Shown here piece after piece: positions 30,301 through 43,800 of a stretch of DNA of 60,000 nt. The notes under the pieces were generated by a model, which had not been told where the DNA came from, made no database searches, and saw only the letters and a list, made by a program, of their open reading frames with translations. The stretch covers positions 19,570,501 to 19,630,500 of the forward strand of contig NC_079886.1 in NCBI RefSeq assembly GCF_029227915.1, written 5' to 3'. Every line of letters starts with the position of its first letter. Position 1 is the stretch's first letter. Position numbers and translations under genes: made by a program. The stretch is from Hydractinia symbiolongicarpus. Taxonomy: Eukaryota > Cnidaria > Hydrozoa > Anthoathecata > Hydractiniidae.

Positions 30301-33300
30301 AACAATACGTTAACAATAACAGCGAAAGTTCTGACGCTACCGGAAAGCTCATGTGAAGGTGATAACTATTGCGTACATTACAATTACAAGTGGTACTGTA
30401 TGTGCTCTGACTATTTAGTTTAAATTAGATTTTCACTAGGAAACCAAAACATTGATTGTGATTCTACTTAAGCTACAGTTATTTTAGGGTAAGGGTTGTA
30501 CTTGAGCAAATTAAGCATGCAGTTTTTCTCTATATCTTAATTACATGCACTTTTAGGCATAATTATTGAGCAACTAAATGGGTCTTTTTTGTTACTTTTT
30601 GAGTATTGTCAGGATATGTTTTCTTTTCCCTTAATGACTTTATGCTTTATCTGACCCTTCTTTCCATCCCCTGTTCAATTTATTTTGTTACTTGTCCTAA
30701 CATTTATTCACATTTAAATTTCCAGAATTATTTTTCCAGAATATATATGCTGAAGTGGCAACCATTTATCCGAGTTAAGTAAAGTCATGCGAAATTGTTT
30801 TCTAAAAAAAAAACTCTTTAAAATCTTTTTAAATACTAGTGTAGCTAATACTTTACACTTGAGCACATTTATCCTGATTCATGAGAAAACTTACCAAGAT
30901 GAGTGTTTACATTACATTTTGCAAATTTATCAGGTTTCAGCATGGAAATGATAAAATATGAAAACGGAAAAATACAAAAGTTCCTGAAAAAGTTTTTTCC
31001 AGATTCATTTGAATATGTAATTTCTTAGATGCTTTTTAATTTAAACTAACAAAAACATGTTTGAATAACTTTATCATAATATGAGGGTGATAATTCGATA
31101 ATTTATGTGTTTTGGAATTTGATGAAACAGATAAAAATTTCTGTAAGTATTATGTTTTTGTTTAAACCGTATACTTTCCTCAAATTCAAATAAATGCCCA
31201 AGTGTTAATGCAGTATAAATTTTCGAGCAACAAATATTTTAGGAATTACAACTTAAGCTAAATTTTTCTATTTCCGCAAATTTAATAAAATTGTTTGCAA
31301 AGACCTAGTCAACGCTGCAGAAAGTAGGGTTAAAACTTTAATGTTGTTTTAATAAACAATAATTGTATGGAAATTTCTAAACCTCCTTCACAATTGGTCA
31401 AACTTTTTTCTCTTTCTCTTTTTCTCTGTAAACTGTAAACCAAATAAGTTTTGATAATCTTGTAATGATATGGTCAACAACTACAAAAGCAATCTTTGTG
31501 GGTAATATTTTACTACAAACAGCAAACATGTGTTTTTAAAAGTAACAAATATGCAATTTTTTGAATATCTTTTGCAAATAAGATCCTAGCAATGAATTCT
31601 TCCTTGAAATCTTATTGAGTTGCATAGGTATCACATGCGAGCATGAATATATTTCGAGTTGGTTACAGTAGTTGGACGTTGAATGCTTGTAATAAACTAG
31701 AAAAGAACTGGTGGACAATGAAACAACAAGACCAGTACCTCTCTGTGCCAATTGGCTTAAAAATAGACTTTTCTACATTATCTCCTAACAAACGTTTACA
31801 ACTTAATAAAGGCAATGTTTAAAGTTACACTTTGACATATGAATACAACACGCCTCTCCCCTAAAAATTTAAAATCCCCTTCAATTCTCTTGAAGTCTTC
31901 CCATTATCTCAAAACATTTTTTGAATATGATAAAGAGATTTTTAATATTTTCCTATTGATAGTCTTTTTAATTTTATGTCTAATATTTTAGGTTTAGCTA
32001 TGTATGTCTTCATGCGAAGTGTAGAAAATATAATTTTTATGTATGAACCTAATTTACCCCTGTTTTTTTCTTTTTGGTGTTCCTATATGAGAATGTGAAC
32101 AAAAATCGCAATTTTCTTGTTTTTTCTTGTGCTCGCTACACATTGCAAACAAGAAGTTATTTCAGGAAACAATGATATTTGTGTATAATATGGAAGACCA
32201 GCTATTATTTCAGCTTGATGCAATGTTTTGGCTCGTGCTACAAGATATAAAAATATCAGTTACACCAATCAATATGTGATTTATTTTGTTCTAATGTATA
32301 AAAGTGTTACAGTTGTCTGATTTTCTGAATTACAAAAGAATGACTAAGGTCAATGTCACTGTATAGAAAATTAGAAAATATACATGATACTATCCTAACT
32401 CAAAATTTTCTATGCTTTAAATCTTGGTCCTTAAATGCAAAATTATCTGTACATCTATAGCTAGAAACTTATCTTTGTCCTTTTAAATGGGACCTTTTTT
32501 ATTGAGGATACTCTAACAGCTGATTTTTGATGCTATTGAGAGCTTTAAAAAATACATGCTGTAATGTCTGTTAGAAATAGAAGGGTTGTTTTGATTATAA
32601 CTTAAATATAAAACAGTATGAAAACAACTTCCATTTAGAAGTTGATCATAAGTGATCTTTTTTTCAACTATTCTGTCTCTCTGTGTTTTTCACAGGATGG
32701 AGTAGAGATAGAAAAGGCTCATTTAAATTCCTGTGCCATTCACAGTTCAAACAATCCTATGTCCCTATTGTGAGCACCAAGAAAATAAATAAAAATTTTT
32801 TTAATAAAAGGATTTCTCAAATAACAATCAACAAATCTTATTGATAACATGTAGCACTACAGGTGAACTGCACTGTATTGTTAGTATGTAAAGGTATTGT
32901 TTTCTGTAATATTCAGGCAAAAGTCCAAATTTTGCTATAATGAAAACAAAATCAAACCAATGAATATCTCTTGTTATCTCTTTGTTAAAGTATGTTTCTG
33001 TTTAATATCTAAAATTTGACAACCTTCTCTTTTAGTTCCAACTGGAATTCCACAAAACCTTGATGCTTCTGCTAATTCAACAACTTCAATTCTGCTTAGT
33101 TGGGAAGAACTAAAATTCTATTCACGTAATGGTGACATTAAAAAATACACAATTTTTTACAACACAACATCAGGTTATAATAGAACTATTAACACAGATA
33201 ATGAAACTAAATCATATCTTGTGAAATCTTTGAAGAAGTTTACAGAGTACCTGTTTCTGGTAAAGGCTGTTAATCAAGTTGGAGAAGGTCCTCCTGCAAA

Positions 33301-34824
33301 GATTTCTGTCAAAACATTAGAAGATGGTAATTATGTATTTTTAAACATTTCTTTATAAATTAAATTTTCCATATTTTTTGTTTCAGATAATTTTGAATTT
33401 ATTCTTATTTTCTCCTTATATTTATTTCTAATTTGTAGTCCCCACCAAAGCTCAAAATCTGATGGCTGTAAAGATTGGTTCTCAAAATGTTACTTTATCA
33501 TGGAATGAACCATCTGAAAAAAATGGTGTTGTTCGATACAGAGTGTATTTTCAGGATTTAACCAACAATAGTAATAGTCTGTTACTTTTTATAACAACAA
33601 ATTTAACCAGTGTCACAGTAACAGAACTTGAAGAATACATCACATACAAATTTGCTGTCCAATCTTTTACTGGTGCAGGGAATGGCTCTGCAATAGAAAT
33701 TAACAAAACAACTTATGCAGCAGGTATTTTCTTTTGATTTTTAAACTTCTTCAGTATAAAAATGAATTGTAATTTGCACTGTTAAAATCATACTGTTTTA
33801 TGTTTCTCAATTTTTCTGTGTGTACTGATTTAAAAAGTAAAAAAATCAACACAGCCATACTAGGAAAATCCCAGAATAGGATTGGTTTATATATCTAATG
33901 TATCCTTGTTGTTGATAATGTACTTCCACTAAAATGTGTTTGTCTAAAAAATTAGCAGGGTACGGTTTACTTTTATTTCAAATTTGGCAGATTGCAATGA
34001 TTGGATATAGTTACTAAACTTGTCGAAGACTAATTGACCTAAAAAGTAAAAATTTCAAACAATGTTTCAGTCTGTCTGTTTAATGTTCTTCTTAGAGTAG
34101 GTCTAGTTTTAAGACATCTAAAATTATGATCATATCATATTCACATACAAATTTCTGAACTTGTATAAATAGATGAAATAATAGATAATAAATAAAAATC
34201 CATAATTATACTTTTCTCAATGATGGGAGAAGGATTTACATGGATTACCAAACTATTATGTGTAAGAAATGATAAACCTTTGCAATAAATAAAGAAAGTA
34301 CTGCAGAATTTAAAAGGATTTTGTTTGAGAATATAATTATAATATAACAAATAAATAGTAATTTGTGAAAACAAGTATTATGCCCTACTTTTTTAAGAAA
34401 TGTTATTTTGGTAGTGGAAATACAACAAGAACTCTTAAATCATATAAAAGTAAGATTATTAAGGCTCTAAAAAAGTTAATTCAGTTATTTATTGAATAAT
34501 TTAGTTATTAATAATTTTGTTTTCCTTATTTAGCACCAGATGGACCTCCCTTAAATTTTAAAGGGAAAAATATCACTTCAACATCAGTGTATTTATCTTG
34601 GGAAAAACCAGAATTCTATCTTCGCAATGGTATCATTCAAAATTATTCAATTGTAAAGAAGAAAAAAGAAGCTGAATATTTTGAAGAGCCTATTACAGTG
34701 AATATAACATCACATTTAGTTAATTTGTTGGAACCATATTCAAACTATTCTTTTAAAATAACAGCTTACAATCAAATTGGACATGGTCCTCACACAACCC
34801 TAAATATATCTACCCTTCAAGATG
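27341..34824 (+). CDS. RPTP ectodomain: FN3 modules 1-5
   Basis: Exons: FN3-1 27341-27441 + 27988-28177; FN3-2 29107-29391; FN3-3 33036-33326; FN3-4 33439-33723; FN3-5 34534-34824. Each module starts and ends in phase 1, so modules can be duplicated without a frameshift. FN3 hallmarks are visible in each: a Trp in strand B (VSWNPP, LSWDEP, LSWEEL), a Y.V/Y.I strand C, and a Tyr corner ([16 protein letters not shown]). FN3-1 is split by a phase-0 intron after IIGYE. FN3-2 and FN3-4 differ at about 15 of 95 residues and have exons of equal length, so they are a recent duplicate. N-glycosylation sequons are numerous. Role: extracellular ligand binding or spacing. Confidence 0.92.
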
Positions 34825-37800
34825 GTAAGAATTACTTTTTATACCTTCAATACTATGCTTTCTTATATGGACAGGCTGTTGCTGACATAAAGTTCTTTTC
34901 CATAAATACTTGCCTTCTTAATCAAGTGGGTTAGTTTTCATAGTGCTACAGTAAATCCATGTTCGACAAGCTAGTGCGAATGCATTTATATATCTTTGTA
35001 GAATGGCCCTTAGGGCTCATTTCTCTTCTTTGATTTTGCAATTTTTTTTAATTTTTAATTTACCATTTCTCTTCAGTATTTTGACACTTTATTTTGAGAC
35101 TGTGTCTAAAACTTCTTTGGATGTGACCTGACACTCTGCAACTAAATTAAAAAATCTGGTTTGCAATTTCACACCCATGGTCTCCATATTTTTTACATTT
35201 TGCGAAAGGAAGCAATGAACCAATGTCATGTGCAAATCAGTTAGTTTTAGTAGATACTCATTATTAGGTAAAATAAATAGCAAAATGGGTGTCAGGGTCC
35301 TCCAAGTCTTGGGGGTGTCTACCAAGTTAACTATATAAAGTATCTTAAAGGCAATAATGCAACATATTTTTATCTAAAGGTAATGGTCCCCTAATATACA
35401 AAAAAGAACATTAATGCACTTCCATGGTTAAGGGCCAGTATGTTGGCTAGTTTAGTTGAGATTTTCCCCCAGGAAATTATAATTATTCTGATTTCCTAGT
35501 GGTACGAAAGATATGCTTGGTCTCTAGGTTACTAGTTTATTCAAAAATCCGAGTTAACAAAATACAGCTTAATCATAATTGAGTACCAGAATTGGGTCTG
35601 GGAATATTATGAGTATTTAGAGTTTCACACTTAAAAAACAAGTGTTTCAACGGATCAGAAGCTATCAGAGGAAAGAACAGAAGTGATTTTTTAAGAAAAG
35701 GACTAAGCCAAAGGGGCCATCATACCTTTGACATCACTGAAAAATGTATTTCACTTTTGTTAAGTTTTTCAACTTAATACCTAAAATGGTTTAACAATAG
35801 TGCTGGATGTAGGTTATTAAATAAAATATTTTTGTTTCTAGCTCCATCTAAACCCAGAAATGTGCGAATAGAAGTGATTTTTTAGGAAAAGGAGTGAGCC
35901 ACAGGGGCCATCATACCTTTGACATCACTGAAAAATGTATTTCACTTTTGTTAAGTTTTTCAACTTAATACCTCAATATCTGTAAAGACATTGCATTACG
36001 CTTATAATTTTAAGTTGATTTTAGTTATTCAGGGTTCGGATTAGAAAAGTCGGTTCGCAAAAATTTAGGCACTCTGTAACGAAGTAAACCACCATCTAGG
36101 TGTGGCCTGGGAACACCTTAGATCAATTACCATTTTTCCATTTCCGTTCATCATTCTCAAATTCTTAAAATGCGATATAAAAACCTTTCTATCGCCGTTC
36201 TTCGTTCTTAAACTTTTACAATGCGATATAAAAAACCTTCCTATCACCGTTCTTCGTTCTTAAGTTTTTAAAATGCGATCTAAAAAGCTTTTATATCGCC
36301 GTTCTTCGTTTTTAAGTTCTTAAAATGTGATCTAAAACAGCATTTCCATCGCCGCTTTTCATTCTTAAGTTTTTAAAACGCAATCTAAAAAACCTATCTC
36401 TGTTCTTCGTTCTTAAACTTTTAAAATGCAATCTAAAAAAGCATTTCTATCGTTACTTAAAAATATTCTATTCACAATTTTATCATTTTCTTTGCAAAGT
36501 GATTCGCAAGAATTGCATTTCGATTCGCAAATTGTGAATAGCAAACTGCTAATTCAAACCCTGTTATTGCATTCGGACAGGGATTATTAGAAACAACCTG
36601 AGGCCAAAATTGGTCAAATTACCTAAATTAGGAGCAATAGGATAATGACAAAATGGAAATAAATCGAGCCTCACTGTCTATATACCTGTTTATGAAAAGC
36701 ACACAATCCATTTCTTTGATAAGCATTTTTAGTCCCTACACAAAGAACATTTCCTAAAAAAATTAGTATAAGGAATGATTAAATTTTCAAACAAAAGCTG
36801 TTCAGTATGGACAGCACATTGCCAACATCATTTTTTTCTAACAGTGCTTTTAAAATGGTTTAACAATAGTGCTGGATGTAGGTTATTAAATAAAATATTT
36901 TTGTTTCTAGCTCCATCTAAACCCAGAAATGTGCGAATAGGAAGCGTCATGCATAATTCTGTTTCTCTAATTTGGGCACCTCCTGAAAAGAATAATGGTA
37001 TTTTGTTGGGTTATGAAGTAAGTAAAAACACACACTAAATTATGTATATTTTGCCATAAGTGTGCATTTTTTCCTTTCTACATGGAGCAATAATTAAAAT
37101 CTTTTATTAAATGGGTAAGCAATTTTTTCCTTAATTCACAATTGTACACTGTTCTTCATTCAATAATTTTGACGCAACTAGTATTTCAGCCAATAGTTTT
37201 TGTAGCTTAACCCTATTCTGTCCGGGGGAGGGGGGGGGGGGGTTAATAACTTTTTATTGCTATGTTATATGGCTATGACACTTATTGAGTTTAAATATTT
37301 ATCTATTAGACACCTGCATGCCCAATTTTTAGGTCCCATACCTTTCAGAGGCTTTGATATTGGCCATCTTGAAACTACCCCTAAATATCTCTATGAAATC
37401 CTTATAATGGGGAAAATTTAATAACTCCTTTTAGGATTATCCTTAGAACTTAAAATTTGCAACACAACTTTCTTTTATTAAGAAGAATCATTTTGCATAA
37501 TTAGGACACGTGATTAACCCGATTTTCCGATTTTGTCGGAGTTTACCCGAAAATTGGGAAAAAACGGATTTTCGGGCAATTTTTGGCAATTTTTGGCAAT
37601 TTTTCATGCGATCTACGTATAAGCCTGAAAATATGTTAAATAACTTTTATTTAGCTTTCAGAAACTTCAAACAGAATACAAAAATTCGCTCTGGAACAAA
37701 AGTAATTAAATTTTAAGCAGATAGTGGCATTTTTAACAAATTTTCTGATGATGTCACAGAAAATGTGCTGACGCAAGCAAAAATTTGATGTTGCCATTTT

Positions 37801-40800
37801 GTTCCTTTTATGACGTACTATAAGTGTGCCAAGTTTGATTCAACTTGAACAACCCTATGAAAAGTTATTAAGGGGGGGGGGGGGGGGGGGGCGGATTCCA
37901 ACATAAGCTTCATTTTCATTTTTATCACCATTTTCATTTAAACCTTCAAGTTTAGTAATATCTCTTTCTATTTGTTTCTCCACCTTCCCAAGGTTATTTA
38001 ACGTTGTAAATGAAGTGGTGCCATCAGCATACTGTAATGTATTCTCAATTTTTCTCCAGGTCAGTGATTTACAAATTAAAAATAATGGGATGTTACAAAA
38101 CTTAGAGGTTTTATCATTAATTTAAACAATTTGTGTTCTGCCCTACAAGTTACTAAAATTAGTTCTACAAACTGTTTCGATCCTTATTGAAAAGCTTATT
38201 GGAGGGACATTATACTATATAAAAACTGAAGTTAATGTAGTTTGGAGCAGTGTGACATCGGAATTGGTGGAATTGAAAACCTTGAATATCCATTGTTCTC
38301 TAGAGAAAAACCCTGAAACCTCTTTTTATTTACTTGGTTGTGCCCAAGAATTTTTCTCATTTCTATATGCTTAAGAACCTTGAAATATAATAAAAACTAC
38401 AGCAACAAAAATTTAAATTTGCTAGAAGTAAAGAGAAAAAAATAAATACTTAAACTGCTTTTTAAAATTACCCTGTGGATGATAAGAAATACCTGCAGAT
38501 GAAAGTAACACTAAAAATATTTTTTTCTCTTAAAAGTGAATAATTACTTTTTTTTATTTAGGTATGGTACTGCAATCTCAATTTATCAAGCATGTGCTTT
38601 AAATCACAAAATTTAACGTCAGACAAAGAATCACATAATTTTACCAACCTTGTTCCCTATACTGTTTACACTTTCTATATTAACGCTTTTACCAAAGCAG
38701 GGGCTAGTGAAAATGTAAACAAAACTACAGAAACATCAGAACATAGTAAGTGATCTATTTTATCTGCTTAAAAATGAGAATAAAACTATGAATGTGCTTA
38801 ATATTCCTTGTTTGTACCATAATTGCACTAACTAACATCCCTCTCTAAAAACTGCCTTCACATGGCCTTTAATATAACCGGATACTTCTAATCGTTGTTT
38901 AATAAACACATTTTCTAAGGGATGAAAATACCCCTTTTAGAAAAGCTATTCACTAGAAACATATTTCAAAATTACCATCAAAGCTAAAGCATCTTTTGTG
39001 TTCAGTGGAAATACCATCGAAACCACGAAACACGAAACTCTGTGAATGACGTGAAAAAAGCATACATGAATAACATACATTAAAGGGTTTATTGCTTAAA
39101 AAAGTTGTAATGCCGTAGAAAAATCTAAAGGAATTTTTTCATTATTGTATATCATGTATCCTTGGTTGTCCATTAGTATGAACTAATAAACTAATTAGAT
39201 TATTCTGCAAGCTGTCCATAATAAAGCTGGACGCAACAATATTAAACATTCTGAATATGGGTATTATGTTCTGTTAGACAAAATAAGCAACAGTACATTA
39301 CTTTAAAATTAAAAGTTTGGGTATTCATATAAATGTCTTCTTCTTTTTAATGTCTTCCACTTTGAATGCCCTTGAAAATTTTAAAGAAACACCCTAAGCA
39401 CTTTTTTGCAGATTTGGACAATTTTGACTTTGTACACTTATTTTCTAAAAACAGATTCCATTAAATTCAATTTGTTTTATTCTCCAGTTTTTCTGGGGAA
39501 TTAAAGTAAGGCAATTGGTTCTGGCATCTTCCCACTATAATTTTTCATGTGTTTATCTGTCTGATTCTTCGTCAGGGCTAAGTTAGGAAGTACAATAGTT
39601 ACAATAAAATCATCTATGACCCAGGTATTAACCCCATATCGTCTAGGGGAGGAAGTGGATTGGCTGTTACTCACAGCTATAAAATTCTTAACATCATTGA
39701 AATTAATTACTTTATGTATAATTAGAACCTGAAACTTTATTCACAAGGGAATTTGGAAAAAGGAAAATTGTACTTTCGTGCCATTTTTACCATTTTAACA
39801 TACAAAAATGTAAAAACTAAAAAAAATGGTAAATACCTTTTTTAGCTATAAAATATTTCAAACAGAATGTTAAAATTTCTTATAGAACTAACGTTATTGA
39901 AATTCGAGCAGACAATATTATTTGATGTATATATTTGAGTTATGCTTAAAACATTTCCAGCCATCTTTTACTGTCAATGGGCCTGTTTTAAAGTCTAAGA
40001 GTAAGTTTTTAAGTCTAAGAGCATGTTTATGTTCTCCTTTTAAAATTACATCATAGCACTGCCTGATCAACTTGGTATTGCTTTTCTCCAAGAGCATGGA
40101 ACAAGCAAACTACACATGTTCCTTCATTCAATTTTGTATTAAATCCAGTTGCATACAGTATGAATTTGTGCTTAATTGATAATAATAAGAAAGATCTAAT
40201 ACTAATGTAACTCATTTTACTTCATAGTTCCAGGTCCAATACAGAATCTTACAGTAACAGCTATCAACCCAAGAAACATTTCTTTAACATGGAAGAAACC
40301 TTATATCACAAATGGCATAGTATACTATAAAATATTTTATAAAGAATTGAACAAAGAGAACAGTTCGGATGTATATTTTAAAAACACAAGCAGTCTTGAT
40401 GTGGTTGTTACTGGTCTTGAAGAATACATTTGTTATGAATTTACAGTGCAAGCATTTACAATGAATGGCGGGCATGGATCACGTCGAAAAATACAGAAAA
40501 GAACAGAACCAGATGGTAATTTTTTTTCATTTATAGTCTTCTGTTATTGTTGTCAATGTTCAGCAATGATTATAACTGTGTTATTATTTTTAGTTCCAAG
40601 TGGTCCACCTTTACATATTCAAGCTGAAGCTAATAGTTCAACGTCAATACAGCTGAGTTGGCATGCACCAGATTTTTACAAAATTAATGGAATAATTCAG
40701 AATTACTTTATTAAGTTTATTTCTGTAAAGAAATCCGGTAAAAATGCTCATGTTGGAAATGTATCTACATCACCAAATAACACAGTATATCTTATCAATC

Positions 40801-43800
40801 AACTCTGGAAGTACACAAAGTATAACATTACTGTTCAGGCTGTCAATCAAGTTGGGAAAGGACCCACAGGACTAGCAATTGAAACTACATTACAAGATGG
40901 TAAAAATATGCTTTTACTTTCTTAATGAATTTCCCAACGAGTTTCCTAAATTATCTTGGAGTAATCAATACAAAAAAAGAATACAAAAACAACACAACAA
41001 GATAATATACAACAAATTTTTCCACACACTATAGGCTAACTTCCAAGCGCAACTGTACTTTTTCATTTCAAGCTGCCACTATGTGTTTTTATTTAGTACC
41101 TGGTCCTCCTAAATCTCTTGTTTGCTCCTATACATCTGCCAATATAATCATGTTGATATGGGAAAAACCTTTAAAACAGAATGGGGAAATTACAAATTAT
41201 CGTGTTAACCAAACTGATGGTGCACTTAATATTATGACAACCTTTGTGTACAATGAGACAGTATTATCATCCCGTTATGATAAGTTGCGTAAGTATTTTT
41301 CTTTTTTAGATCTTGTGCATTTCAACAAATATATTGTGCTATAAAAAACGTGGATCTGTTTTAATCTTTTCCCTTTTTAATAATGTATTTATATAATTTC
41401 TTCAAAAAAATAATATGTACAGAAGGTGACGTAACCCAAAAAGCTCTAAATATATGTGTTTTCTCTATCTTTCAGAAAAAAATAATCACTAAAATGCTAA
41501 ATAATTACTGATGCATATAATTTTTAACCACACCTTTTAGCTTTTATGTTATAAGAGAATATTTACAGGTAAACTTTAATTAGACATTAAATAAGTAAGT
41601 GAAAAACTTTATATTTTTTAATTGATGCAACCATGAACCCATTGAGACTGAGCTGTTGCATTTTGTTGTAGATCCCTACAGAATGTACAATTATACATTG
41701 GAGGCTGCTACAAAAATTGGATGGGGAGAAAGCATATCTACAATGTGCAAAACCAACGAATCGAGTATTAAATTTATTTTTGTTTACAAAAATACAAAAA
41801 AAAGTTATTTAATTCCATTTAAGTAGAGATTGAACTGACTGTTACAAATAGCTGTGGTATTGATTTGCCTTACCTAATTTTATATATTATTTTTATTGAC
41901 ATAATTTTAAATAAATTCATGCCAATGATTCTTAAACAAATTTTTAACTTGTGTAGTTATAACTAGTTCATTTAAACCTTGTCTGTTTAGTAAATGATAT
42001 GTCTCTGTTTTTTGTAGCACCAGCTATGCCGGCATTGTTGCGTACTACAAGTGTTTCTGCTAGAAATATTTCAGTTGCGTGGTCACAGCCTAAGGAAAAC
42101 TTTGGAGTCATCATTAATTATGAGGTATATATTCTAACAAGTCTAATAATTATATATCCAACTTTCAGCACGAAATTGTCTATAAGAGCTTATTGCAAAT
42201 AAAAAGCATTTTTCTAAATAAAATTAATCAATGCAACTTCTTTATAAAATTAAATTTTCTTGTTATGAAAATTGTAAGGCAAGTTACCTGTTTACAAGTT
42301 AAGTTGATTTTTTTAAATTTATATTTTTGTATTCATTGTGCTACAGTAGCTGAGTTTGTTAATTTTTCACTATATATATGATTGTACATGTTTGTTTGAC
42401 TTAATTCAACAGTTTTATAACTTTTACATGTACAACTTTCAGGGATACAAAAATGTAATTTTTTGCTAAATTTTTTATTATTTATACTTAGGTTAGATTG
42501 TTTCCTGTAGAAAATAAAACTGTTCTCTTTGTTGATAATATAACCAGCACTTCATACAATTTTTCAACTGAGCCATACACTACATATAACATCTCTGTTC
42601 GTGCACAAACAATAGTTGGTTTTGGACCTTTGGCAAGCATCTCTGTATTTACAAATGAATCAGGTATATATATTTTTCATTGCATTTTGTGAGATTCTGG
42701 TGCTAAGATGATGATCAAAATGTATCCACTGTGCCTTTTGACAATGTGATACATAAACACACATAACTGATGACTAATACAAAAAAAAGTTGTATTATAA
42801 TAAAGCAATGAATATTGATACTTACACATTGTAAATAAGAAAGTGTTTAACGAGTTCTAGGAATGTGTTTATTGTTTTTTCTTTTCAGCTCCAAGTGAAG
42901 TGGCAACACTAACACTTGAAAGTAAAACAACAACAGTATCTGTGTCTTGGTCCTCTCCTTTGAAGAAGAATGGAATTGTATACTATCGTATATTTTTACG
43001 ATTTGCAAATTTAACTGAAACATCTGACAATCTTATAAAGGATAACATACTTGATAATGACAGAATATATGGCATTGAAGGTTTACAAGAATTTGTTAAT
43101 TACACTATTTCAATACAAGCATACACAAAAGCAGGAAATTCGTCAAAGACTTCAAAAACAATACAGACAGATAGTGCTGGTATGTTCTTTTTTATCTCTT
43201 ACTGGTTTTACATTCTCTTTTTGGTTTCTATTACTTTGTTTTACATCAACATATGATATAAAATATTAGTTATTTTGTAATATTTTTTTTGTCTCCATTA
43301 GCACCATCTGCAGGACCAAGAAATTTTAAGTCTGTTACAACAAGTCAAACTTATGTTACTTTATCATGGAATCCACCATTAGAAGCTGATCGCAATGGTG
43401 TCATTGATTATTATAGAATATTTTACAAGAAAAACAACAAAACCATAACTGAACTTTCAAAAGATGGTTATCAGAAACAAATATCAAACTTAAGTATGTA
43501 TGTCAATTACACATTTTATATTGCTGCTCACAATGAGAAAGGATATGGACCAAATAGTACAGTTACCATTGAAACGTTGCAAGGACGTAAGTGTACCTTT
43601 TTTGTGTTTGTTTTGTCATGTTCTTACGGTATGTACCCGTGCGACATAATCAGAGATGTATAAACAATATAGCCAAAATTTAAGAATGATTTTTTTACAT
43701 TACTGTTTCAATTTTTAACAAATGTGAACAAATGTAATTTTTTTAATATAACTTTAATTTCAGACTTCAAACATTTTTGTATGAATTTTGAATAGTATTG

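Noticed and set aside
31536-31751. 71-codon minus-strand frame in the large FN3 intron
   Set aside because: No recognisable motif or splice context; compatible with chance.
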